Assembly (NCBI GenBank): GCA_964487655.1
Contig: CAZASB010000305.1
Span: 1-5,813 of the forward strand
Length of the DNA: 5,813 nucleotides
Source of the DNA: PWXP01 sp964487655
GTDB taxonomy: Bacteria; Planctomycetota; Planctomycetia; Pirellulales; Thermoguttaceae
Reading direction: 5' to 3'
The notes under the pieces were generated by a model. The model had not been told where the DNA came from. It did not search any database and was given only the letters and a program-made list of their open reading frames with translations. Within the stretch, counting starts at the first letter, position 1. Each line of letters starts with the position of its first letter. Below are positions 1 through 5,634 of the stretch, piece by piece. The position numbers were made by a program, and so were the translations under genes.

Positions 1-209
1 ACGCGATCCTCCCAGACAATCGGCGTTGACGCCGCCGCGCCCGGCAGCGGCGCGCTCCAGACCACGTTTTCCGTCGTGCTCCAATTCGCCGGGAGTTTCC
101 CCACCTCGGTCGAGCCATTGAACAGCGGGCCACGCCAATGAGGCCAGTTCTGGGCATGGGCAGCGGAAGCAACGAGCAGCACGAAACCGGCAATGGAAGA
201 ATACTTCAT
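1..209 (-). CDS. Exported PQQ-like beta-propeller repeat protein (5' part only)
   Basis: Only the first 69 codons are present; the gene continues past base 1. The translation starts MKYSSIAGFVLLVASAAHA, a Sec signal peptide with a short basic start, a hydrophobic core and an A-H-A cleavage site, so the mature protein probably begins at Q20. It continues QNWPHWRGPLFNGSTEVGKL and later reads NVVWSAPLPG and STPIVWEDRV. These match the opening strands of the BamB/PQQ-dehydrogenase-like propellers that are abundant in planctomycetes, where W-P-x-W-R-G-P follows the signal peptide and a tryptophan-bearing blade motif comes next. Such proteins are exported; most have no known substrate. I chose the start at 209 because it gives the signal peptide and has GAGG 8 nt upstream. 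An in-frame ATG at 278 would add 23 residues without signal character. The family call is by recognition of the N-terminus only. Confidence 0.8.
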   Translation of the reverse strand, partial: MKYSSIAGFVLLVASAAHAQNWPHWRGPLFNGSTEVGKLPANWSTTENVVWSAPLPGAAASTPIVWEDR

Positions 210-217
210 GTTGAACG

Positions 218-221
218 CCTC
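218..221 (-). promoter_or_regulatory. Ribosome binding site of the propeller-protein gene
   Basis: The minus strand reads GAGG here, 8 nt before the ATG at 209. It supports that start over the in-frame ATG at 278. The other genes in this window lack a comparably clear Shine-Dalgarno sequence. Confidence 0.5.
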
Positions 222-304
222 GTGGACGGTGCGGAAGATGTAGTCGTGACTGTTGACAAGTGTAATCGACGCAGCCATGGCGCACAAGAAGAAGACGCTC
301 ACTG

Positions 305-326
305 GGAACGATCACCCGTGCGTTCC
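305..326 (-). terminator. Weak inverted repeat downstream of dprA, possible terminator
   Basis: A perfect 6-bp inverted repeat (GGAACG / CGTTCC) with a 10-nt loop starts about 20 nt after the dprA stop codon. The minus strand then reads CAGTGAGCGTCTTCTTCTTG, which is pyrimidine-rich but has no uninterrupted T tract next to the stem. It lies in the 136-bp gap before the propeller gene. In that gap I see only a poor promoter candidate (TTGTGC, 17 bp, TACACT). The call is tentative. Confidence 0.22.
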
Positions 327-345
327 GGTTGCATGTCGCGCAAAG

Positions 346-1482
346 CTACGTTCGGATCACCATCGCGCCGCTGAGACGGCGGATGAGACGACGCATTTCC
401 AGGACGCTCAGGATCGACAGGACGCGGGGAACGGGCAGCCCGCTTTCGGCCACGATCTGGTCGATGCCGGTCGGATCCGATCCCACGGTGGCAAGCACCT
501 GCTGTTCCAACTCGTTGAGTTGGAGTTCGGCCGGATGGCGGATGGGCGGCCCATCGTCTCGTGGCGCCGCCTCGACCAGTGGGCCGAGTTGCTCGATAAC
601 GTCGTCGGCCGTCTCGACGAGGGTTGCGCCGTCTCGCAGCAAGCGGTGGCAGCCACGCGAGGTCCGGCTTTCCACGCTGCCGGGTACGGCGAAGACCTCG
701 CGTCCCTGCTCCATGGCGTGCCGCGCCGTGATGAGCGCCCCGCTCCGGTCGGCCGCCTCGACCACAATCACCCCGAGCGAAAGCCCGCTGATCAATCGGT
801 TGCGGCGGGGAAATCCGCCGGCAAGCGGCTGGAACAGAGGCGGGGCCTCGCTCAGCACGGCGCCTTGGCGCGTGATGTCGGCCGCAAGCGAAGCGTGCTC
901 GGGCGGATAGACATTCAATACACCACCGGCAAGCACGGCCAGTGTTCGCCCGCCGGCCATCAGCGCGCCGCGATGCGCCGCGGCGTCGATTCCGCGCGCC
1001 ATGCCGCTGACGATCGTAAAGCCGGCCCGCGCAAGGCTTGCCCCGAGCCGTTCAGCCTGTCGCAGCCCGTACTGCGTGCCGTGCCGAGTTCCGACAATAC
1101 CGATGGCCAGCGCATCGGTCGGACTGAGTTCACCACGCACAAACAGCACGCCGGGCGGATCGTGGATGTCGCGAAGTACGCGAGGGTAGGCGTCATCATG
1201 TTCGACGAGCACGCGAATGCGGTGCTGGCGACAGCGGGCCAACTCAACATCGATGTCGATGTCTGTTTCGGCATCAAGAATGCGTTTGAGCAAGGTTGTC
1301 CCAACGCCCTTGACTTCACGGAGGTCGCTGGGCGCGGCGGCCAGCACGGCCTCGGCGGAGCCGAATCGGTCGAGCAAGGCACGGCGAATGCACGGACCCA
1401 CGCCAGAAATTAGGGCCAGTCGCATGGCGGCGCGGAAGGCCGTGCCGCCGTCGTCGAGTTGGGAGCCGGTTGGATCGTTCAT
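346..1482 (-). CDS. dprA: DNA-processing protein DprA (DNA protecting protein, Smf family)
   Basis: The product is 378 aa. DprA binds incoming single-stranded DNA in the cytoplasm during natural transformation, protects it and loads RecA. Visible parts: an N-terminal helix-hairpin-helix/SAM-like region (about 20-70, with ISGVGP and VKGVG); the Rossmann-fold core (about 125-298) with GIVGTRHGTQYG (128-139), VSGMARGIDAAAH (158-170), FPRRNRLISGLS (224-235), GALITARHA (248-256) and VPGSV (266-270); and a C-terminal winged helix (about 322-378). The usual GTNxLIxxGA motif reads GCHRLLRDGA (277-286), with His for Asn; from memory this is common in planctomycetes. I chose ATG 1482. The frame stays open to an ATG at 1650, but that extension is Arg/Pro/Ser-rich, unlike any DprA N-terminus, and would overlap the upstream hsp70 stop. 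No clear Shine-Dalgarno precedes 1482. A promoter candidate lies in the 137-bp gap upstream, so the gene may be transcribed independently of the Hsp70 pair. Confidence 0.95.
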   Translation of the reverse strand: MNDPTGSQLDDGGTAFRAAMRLALISGVGPCIRRALLDRFGSAEAVLAAAPSDLREVKGVGTTLLKRILDAETDIDIDVELARCRQHRIRVLVEHDDAYPRVLRDIHDPPGVLFVRGELSPTDALAIGIVGTRHGTQYGLRQAERLGASLARAGFTIVSGMARGIDAAAHRGALMAGGRTLAVLAGGVLNVYPPEHASLAADITRQGAVLSEAPPLFQPLAGGFPRRNRLISGLSLGVIVVEAADRSGALITARHAMEQGREVFAVPGSVESRTSRGCHRLLRDGATLVETADDVIEQLGPLVEAAPRDDGPPIRHPAELQLNELEQQVLATVGSDPTGIDQIVAESGLPVPRVLSILSVLEMRRLIRRLSGAMVIRT

Positions 1483-1573
1483 GCTGGCTAGTTCAGAACT
1501 CGGGGGCCAAGTCGATTGGGGCAAACCCCTCGTTGAACGTCCCCTTCCGAAGGTGGAAGAGAAGACGCAAGAC

Positions 1574-1602
1574 AGAATACCCCGCGACGCGCGGACTGGC
1601 AA
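1574..1602 (-). promoter_or_regulatory. Candidate sigma70-type promoter for dprA
   Basis: On the minus strand TTGCCA (1602-1597, 5 of 6 matches to TTGACA) is followed after exactly 17 bp by TATTCT (1579-1574, 4 of 6 to TATAAT). It sits in the hsp70-dprA gap, starting 17 bp after the hsp70 stop, and would give a leader of roughly 85 nt. The spacer is very GC-rich, which makes the AT-richer -10 box stand out. Consensus matching alone gives false positives, so this is a candidate. Confidence 0.45.
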
Positions 1603-1619
1603 CCCCCACGGCCGGCTTC

Positions 1620-3170
1620 TCAACGGTAGTCGGTCGGCTCGCGGCCGCAAATGTATTTGCGCCAGCCGTCCAGATGTTCCTTGGGCAAACTGTTTTCCCG
1701 GATAATCTCCGTTTCAACCTCCCGATCCGTGTTGGGTACGTTCACACGCACCTTCAACCGCCCGTCGGCCTTGTAGTGGAACAGCACTTCAATAGGCGAC
1801 TGAGACGGCAGATCGCGTGGCAGATCGCGCACGGTACACTGACCGATTTGCGAGCACTCTTCTGCCGCCGGGCTTTCGCCCTCGACAATCTGCACGAGGA
1901 TGGACCGCTGATTGGGCTTCGACGTCTTGAACACACGGCGTGCCGTAACGGGCAGGGCCGTATTGCGTCGAATCAGAATCCCGTTGCGCTTACGCTTGGT
2001 TTGCGGATCGGTGCCGACCACGCCCAGGCTGTGCGAATTGACGTTTCGAATGTGGAACCCAAGGCGCTCGCCTCGCTGTTTCGCCACGACAAGCCCGGCC
2101 CGGAGCGCCGCCCCGTGCGCGACGGCCTCGTCGGCCGCCACCGAGGCGTCGGGCTCCTTGCCTGCAAGCTGCGCAAGCATCTGGCGGACCATGGGCATCC
2201 GGGTGGAGCCGCCCACCAACAGCACGCGTTCGATTTCATTCCACTCCAAGCCTGCCGCCTTCATGGTTTGCACGGCGGTGAACCGGGTGCGATCGAGCAA
2301 GTCCTGGGTCGCCTCCTCGTACTGCAGCCGGGAAACATCGACTCGCGACGAGAAGCCCTTGTAGTCGCACGCAATCGACGCCTTGCTCCGCGCCGAGAGC
2401 GTGCGTTTCGCGTCCTCGCATTCGCGCCAGAGGCGCGCGGCGGTGCTCGGGTCTTCGCGGGGATCCACGTAATGCTCTCGAATGAACATTTCTGCCACGA
2501 GGTCCACGAGCCGCTGGTCCCAGTCGTAGCCGCCAAGCTGCACGTCGCCATCGGTGGCCAAGGCAATGAACTCGCTGCCGCGGATCTCCATGATCGTCAC
2601 GTCGAACGTACCGCCGCCCAGGTCATAGACCAGAATGCGACGCGGCTTGTCCGTACTGCCTTCCGTGTTGAGAAACCCCTGCTGAAAGCCGAAGGCCACG
2701 GCGGCCGCGGTCGGCTCGTTGATGATGTCGAGCACCTGGAAACCGGCCATGTAACCAGCGTCCTGCGTTGCTTTCCGTCGGACCTCGTCGAAGTAAGCCG
2801 GAACGGTAATGACCACCTTCTCGAACGGGCCCACCTGGGCCTCGGTATCGCGCCGCAGCTTGTTGAGGATCCAGGCTTCGATGACCTCGGGCGGATACTG
2901 CTTGCCGTCGAACACCTTACGAAACACGCGGTGGCCCACGTCGCGCTTGGAGCACTCGGCCACGCGTTCGGCTTCCGTGCTCATCGCCTTCATGGCTTCC
3001 TTGCCCACAATCACGTCGTTCCCGTCGAAGAGCACGACGCTCGGCGTTAGACGGTCGCCTTCGGCGTTGACAAGCGTGACGGGGTGGCCTCGCTCGTCAA
3101 GGCGCGCCACGACCGAGTAGGTTGTGCCCAAGTCAATTCCGACAATCGGTTCTTGCGATCCGTTGGTCAT
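1620..3170 (-). CDS. Soluble lidless Hsp70-family chaperone (DnaK-like)
   Basis: The product is 516 aa, against about 640 for DnaK. The ATPase domain (about 8-365) has GIDLGTTYS (11-19), SKRDVG (75-80, K76 matching DnaK K70), IINEPTAAAVAFG (149-161), VYDLGGGTFD (181-190) and LLVGGSTRMPMV (317-328). D13, K76, E152, D183 and T188 are all kept, so ATP hydrolysis is expected. A beta-type substrate-binding domain follows (about 383-490). After it there is only a short tail (PKEHLDGWRKYICGREPTDYR region), so the alpha-helical lid is absent. From catalytic Lys to switch Pro is 48 residues, against 73 in DnaK, so subdomain IB is shortened. The linker reads FHIRNVNSHSLG (372-383) in place of VLLLDVTPLSLG. 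D148 occupies the position of DnaK R167. There is no signal peptide or membrane segment. The gene starts 22 bp after the stop of its paralogue, so the two are almost certainly co-transcribed. GGAA near -10 is the only Shine-Dalgarno hint. It is not the housekeeping DnaK; the client is unknown. Confidence 0.93.
   Translation of the reverse strand: MTNGSQEPIVGIDLGTTYSVVARLDERGHPVTLVNAEGDRLTPSVVLFDGNDVIVGKEAMKAMSTEAERVAECSKRDVGHRVFRKVFDGKQYPPEVIEAWILNKLRRDTEAQVGPFEKVVITVPAYFDEVRRKATQDAGYMAGFQVLDIINEPTAAAVAFGFQQGFLNTEGSTDKPRRILVYDLGGGTFDVTIMEIRGSEFIALATDGDVQLGGYDWDQRLVDLVAEMFIREHYVDPREDPSTAARLWRECEDAKRTLSARSKASIACDYKGFSSRVDVSRLQYEEATQDLLDRTRFTAVQTMKAAGLEWNEIERVLLVGGSTRMPMVRQMLAQLAGKEPDASVAADEAVAHGAALRAGLVVAKQRGERLGFHIRNVNSHSLGVVGTDPQTKRKRNGILIRRNTALPVTARRVFKTSKPNQRSILVQIVEGESPAAEECSQIGQCTVRDLPRDLPSQSPIEVLFHYKADGRLKVRVNVPNTDREVETEIIRENSLPKEHLDGWRKYICGREPTDYR
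2516..2560 (-). repeat. 45-bp tract nearly identical to the paralogous hsp70 gene (copy 1)
   Basis: This tract matches 4446-4490 at 44 of 45 bases; the only difference is C2538 against T4468. It encodes the ATPase segment ending in ATDGDVQLGGYDWD in both genes. Synonymous third positions agree too, which is much closer than the flanking sequence. Confidence 0.75.
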
Positions 3171-3192
3171 GTTGGTTCCGTTCGTTACTAGA

Positions 3193-5091
3193 CTAAAACA
3201 AGGGGATGCCCATCCACTTCAGTACAAGATAGCCCATTCCCAAACCAATGATAGCGGCCAGGACGTGGCCCGTCAGGTTGAACAGCCAGCGTGGCACGGG
3301 CAGTTGCGCCGCCCTGCCGCCGCCGGACTTCCCATTCCCCGCGGGGCGTGGCGCCGTAATGCTCGGAGCGGGCGGCCGTGCCGACGGCGTGGGCATCGCG
3401 GGCGGCATGGGTGGCACGGCCGCCGTGGCCACGGGAACCTGGGGCAGCACGCCGTCGCTCCACGCGCCTGGCGCCGACACGGACGCCGGAACCGCCATCG
3501 CCCCCGCGCCCGGCGCAATGGCCAATTCCTGCCGCACCACCGATTCGAACAAATCGAAGCCACCAGCGGCCTCGACAGGCTGTTTCCAACGAGCAATGCC
3601 CGCGCTGTTCAGGCCCGTGGCCCGCTGCAATTCGAGTTTCGCCTTCTGATGCGTGCCGGGCACCGAACCCTCCACGCGCAGCCGTCCGTTGCTCTCGTAC
3701 TCGAAATGAACCTCGATCGGCCAGCCCTTCGTCAATCCGGCCGGAATATCGCGAATGATCGTGCGGCCAATGGCCGTACATTCGCCGGGGATCGAACTCT
3801 CTCCTTCGAGCACCTGGAGCACAATCGACTGCTGATTGTCCGCCTTCGTGGCAAAACGTTCCTTGACCTTGGCCGGCAGCGGACTGTTGCGCGGAATCAG
3901 AATGATGTTTGCCTTGCGCATCGTTTCCGGATCGATGCCCTCGACTCCCAGACTGTGCGCGTTCACTTGCGTCACCTCGAACCCCGGCCCGGGCAGATCG
4001 ATCCGGCCCTTGGCCAACCGATAGGCCGCGTAGATCGCGGCGCCACGAGCGACGGCCTCGTCGGGGTTTACCGTTCGGTCAGGCTCCAGGCCGGTCAGTC
4101 CCTTAATCATGGTCGCAACCATCGGCATGCGCGTCGCCCCACCCACCAGAAGCACCCGGTCGAGCGATGCGGGATCGAACTTCGCGTCAACAAACAACTG
4201 TCGCGTGGTATAGCGGGTCCGTTCGAGCAAGTCGGCGGTCATCTCCTCGAACTGCTCGCGAGTCACCTGGATTTCGCTGGCCTTCCCCTGATATTCAACT
4301 CGCAGAGTGGCCCGCGTTCGAACGCTGAGCGTATGCTTGGCTTCGGCCGCCGCCTGGATAAGCCGGTTCAGGCACGCTCGATCCGCGCGGGGATCGACGC
4401 CAAAGGAACGCTGGAACGACGCGGCCGCAAAATCGACCAGTTTTAGGTCCCAGTCGTAGCCGCCAAGTTGCACGTCGCCATCGGTGGCCAGGGTGCGAAC
4501 ATCGCCGGGCGCAAGACGCAAAAGGGTCGTGTCGAACGTACCGCCCCCCAGGTCGTAAACGAGCACGGTCATGGGCGCCTTCGCGCCACTTGCCGCCGTT
4601 AGGTAGCCCAACTGCTCACCAAACGCCAAGGCGGCCGCCGTCGGTTCGTTGACGATATCGACCACGTTCAAGCCGGCCATCTCGCCTGCGTCGGCCGTGC
4701 CCTTCCGCCGCGCCTCGTCGAAGTAGGCAGGTACGGTAATCACGACCCGGGCCTGCTGTCCAAGCCGCGCGAGAATCTCGGCATGCAGCTTTCGCAATAT
4801 GCAAGCCTGGATTACTTCGGGGGGCAGGAACTGACCCATGATGGGGTGTGAATAAACCGCTGCCCCCATATCGCGTTTGACCCACTGGGCCACCAGATCA
4901 GGGTCGGCTTGGCCGGCATTGCGAGCCTGCCTCCCCACAACCACTTCCTGCTGGCCGAAAAGTACCACGCTTGGCGTAAGCGGCTCACCCTCGTCATTGG
5001 GGATCATTTGCGTCAAGCCATTGTCGCCGACAAAGGCCGCTGCGGAATTGGTTGTTCCCAAGTCGATGCCGACAGCGCGGGGGGGGTGCAT
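3193..5091 (-). CDS. Membrane-anchored (C-terminal tail) lidless Hsp70-family chaperone
   Basis: The product is 632 aa, with an intact Hsp70 ATPase domain (about 5-362): VGIDLGTTNS (7-16), VKRDMG (71-76), DIVNEPTAAALAFG (145-158), LVYDLGGGTFD (177-187) and LLVGGATRMPMV (314-325). D10, K72, E149, D180 and T185 are present, so it should be an active ATPase. A beta substrate-binding domain follows (about 382-490) with a remnant of the first lid helix (about 493-523). Then comes a Pro/Ala/Gly-rich stalk (about 525-600) and one hydrophobic segment (about 602-624, with AIIGLGMGYLVLKW), ending eight residues after the segment. There is no signal peptide, so the topology should be tail-anchored with the chaperone facing the cytoplasm. 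The linker is FEVTQVNAHSLG (371-382), lacking VLLLD, and D145 stands at the DnaK R167 position. Subdomain IB is about 24 residues shorter than in DnaK. It is the first gene of a pair with the soluble paralogue; by eye the ATPase domains share about half their residues. The start is fixed by the phosphate-1 motif at residue 7. A run of eight C begins in codon 2. Confidence 0.93.
   Translation of the reverse strand: MHPPRAVGIDLGTTNSAAAFVGDNGLTQMIPNDEGEPLTPSVVLFGQQEVVVGRQARNAGQADPDLVAQWVKRDMGAAVYSHPIMGQFLPPEVIQACILRKLHAEILARLGQQARVVITVPAYFDEARRKGTADAGEMAGLNVVDIVNEPTAAALAFGEQLGYLTAASGAKAPMTVLVYDLGGGTFDTTLLRLAPGDVRTLATDGDVQLGGYDWDLKLVDFAAASFQRSFGVDPRADRACLNRLIQAAAEAKHTLSVRTRATLRVEYQGKASEIQVTREQFEEMTADLLERTRYTTRQLFVDAKFDPASLDRVLLVGGATRMPMVATMIKGLTGLEPDRTVNPDEAVARGAAIYAAYRLAKGRIDLPGPGFEVTQVNAHSLGVEGIDPETMRKANIILIPRNSPLPAKVKERFATKADNQQSIVLQVLEGESSIPGECTAIGRTIIRDIPAGLTKGWPIEVHFEYESNGRLRVEGSVPGTHQKAKLELQRATGLNSAGIARWKQPVEAAGGFDLFESVVRQELAIAPGAGAMAVPASVSAPGAWSDGVLPQVPVATAAVPPMPPAMPTPSARPPAPSITAPRPAGNGKSGGGRAAQLPVPRWLFNLTGHVLAAIIGLGMGYLVLKWMGIPLF
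4446..4490 (-). repeat. 45-bp tract nearly identical to the paralogous hsp70 gene (copy 2)
   Basis: Partner of 2516-2560, differing at one base and offset by 1930 bp in direct orientation. It encodes ATDGDVQLGGYDWD (202-215) of the membrane-anchored Hsp70. A second, shorter similar stretch (VYDLGGGTFD codons, about 4532-4561 against 2602-2631) differs at about three of 30 bases. Confidence 0.75.
5079..5086 (-). repeat. C8 homopolymer in codons 2-5 of the membrane-anchored hsp70
   Basis: The coding strand reads ATGCACCCCCCCCGCG, so eight C residues start in the second codon. It encodes H-P-P-R. Gain or loss of one base would abolish the reading frame right after the start codon. This is a candidate slippage site and also a likely sequencing-error site. 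Confidence 0.9.
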
Positions 5092-5093
5092 GA

Positions 5094-5104
5094 GCGGTAC
5101 CCGC
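5094..5104 (-). promoter_or_regulatory. Small GC hairpin just before the membrane-anchored hsp70 start
   Basis: The minus strand reads GCGGGTACCGC, which can form a 4-bp GC stem with a 3-nt loop ending 2 nt before the ATG at 5091. It overlaps the only Shine-Dalgarno-like purines (AGGCGGG). It could reduce ribosome access, but a stem this short may be chance. Confidence 0.3.
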
Positions 5105-5128
5105 CTGGACGGCGAGAATGTAGGGTTA

Positions 5129-5149
5129 CCAGCCCCCGGCGGGGACCGG
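5129..5149 (-). other. Strong hairpin in the 5' leader of the hsp70 operon
   Basis: On the transcribed strand CCGGTCCCC and GGGGGCTGG flank a GCC loop. They form a 9-bp stem with seven Watson-Crick and two G-T pairs. It begins about 5 nt after the expected transcription start of the promoter at 5161-5189 and lies 37 nt before the start codon. No T tract follows, so it is not an ordinary terminator. Roles in transcript stability or translation control are possible but not shown. No CIRCE element was found near it. Confidence 0.5.
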
Positions 5150-5160
5150 CCGAAACTTCC

Positions 5161-5189
5161 ATTTTACTCGGAATCGGCCCGCAACTCAA
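5161..5189 (-). promoter_or_regulatory. Sigma70-type promoter of the hsp70 pair
   Basis: The minus strand has TTGAGT (5189-5184) and TAAAAT (5166-5161) separated by exactly 17 bp, matching the -35 consensus at 4 of 6 and the -10 consensus at 5 of 6 positions. It sits in the 167-bp gap between the broken nucleotidyltransferase gene and the hsp70 start. The expected start site near 5154 gives a leader of about 63 nt. No CIRCE repeat and no sigma32-type -10 (CCCCAT) is visible, so there is no sequence sign of classical heat-shock control. Confidence 0.6.
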
Positions 5190-5258
5190 GCGAACACTGT
5201 ATGGAGGACGCGGCACGATTGGTGAACTTTGGGAGCCCACAAATCCAGTCTCAGTATC

Positions 5259-5634
5259 CTACCGGCCAGATTCCGTGAGCAATGGTTCGAGACGTGCGCC
5301 AAGCGGTGATGGGAGCCGTTCGAGCATGGAGCGATCGATGAGTCCTACCCCAAGTACTTCGAAATAGTCAAAACCCACGGCCAAGGCTGCCGCCCGCGCG
5401 CGGAAGCTCCGATCGGGAAAGCAGCAGATCGACGTCCTTGGTAGTTCGGACGGCCGACGGGTCTTTGGTCGCTACCCAGAGTGCAACCGCCTGCCCCCCC
5501 ACCAGGGCATACTGCACGCCAGCTTCGCGGAACGCTCCGCAGATTCTCTCCAGGCGGTCCGTCACTTGATCCAAGGCCATAACGTATTGCTGCCAGGGGT
5601 TTGCAGGTGTATCGGACGGGGTGAATAGGCCCAT
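5259..5634 (-). pseudogene. Frameshifted and internally deleted nucleotidyltransferase-like gene
   Basis: From ATG 5634 the first frame reads MGLFTPSDTPANPWQQYVMA, then a nucleotidyltransferase-fold core: FREAGVQYALVGGQAVALWV with VGGQ at about 45-48 and RTTKDVDLLL with the D-V-D metal-binding pair at 67 and 69. After ELPRA this frame drifts to GGSLGRGF and stops at 5368. The neighbouring frame resumes the expected sequence (AALAVGFDYFEVLG, about 5390-5349) and runs on as VGLIDRSMLERLPSPLGARL to a TAG at 5261-5259. The switch falls at a run of four CG units (5395-5402); adding one CG restores LPRARAAALAVGFDYFE. From memory, intact planctomycete relatives have several dozen residues between the FDYFEVxG and VGLIDR blocks, which are fused here near 5343-5351. 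The gene is therefore probably dead. The family resembles MNT/AbiEii-like proteins that often have no known function. The start is uncertain: the frame stays open to 5736, but that part does not look coding. Confidence 0.75.

Noticed and set aside
210..278. Extension of the propeller-protein gene to the in-frame ATG at 278
   Set aside because: It would bury the signal peptide 23 residues from the N-terminus. The ATG at 209 has a GAGG at proper spacing.
253..1413. A 386-codon open frame on the plus strand, antisense to dprA
   Set aside because: It lies opposite a well-supported DprA coding sequence and shows no family motif.
1518..1553. GGGG-CAAA-CCCC hairpin and CCTTCCGAAGG palindrome as a terminator for the hsp70 operon
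   Set aside because: The stems are only 4-5 bp and no T tract follows on the minus strand.
1483..1650. Extension of dprA to the ATG at 1650
   Set aside because: The 56 extra residues are Arg/Pro/Ser-rich, do not resemble DprA, overlap the upstream hsp70 stop, and span the likely dprA promoter.
1470..3050. A 526-codon open frame on the plus strand, antisense to the soluble hsp70
   Set aside because: It is rich in H, R, L and A with no recognisable motif. It mirrors a GC-rich gene whose codon positions keep the opposite frame free of stops.
3124..4446. A 440-codon open frame on the plus strand, antisense to the membrane-anchored hsp70
   Set aside because: It has the same His/Arg-rich mirror composition and no domain. 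The minus-strand frame encodes clear Hsp70 motifs over the same bases.
5092..5258. CIRCE element (TTAGCACTC and its inverted copy) upstream of the hsp70 pair
   Set aside because: I looked for it because of HrcA-regulated chaperone operons. Neither arm is present.
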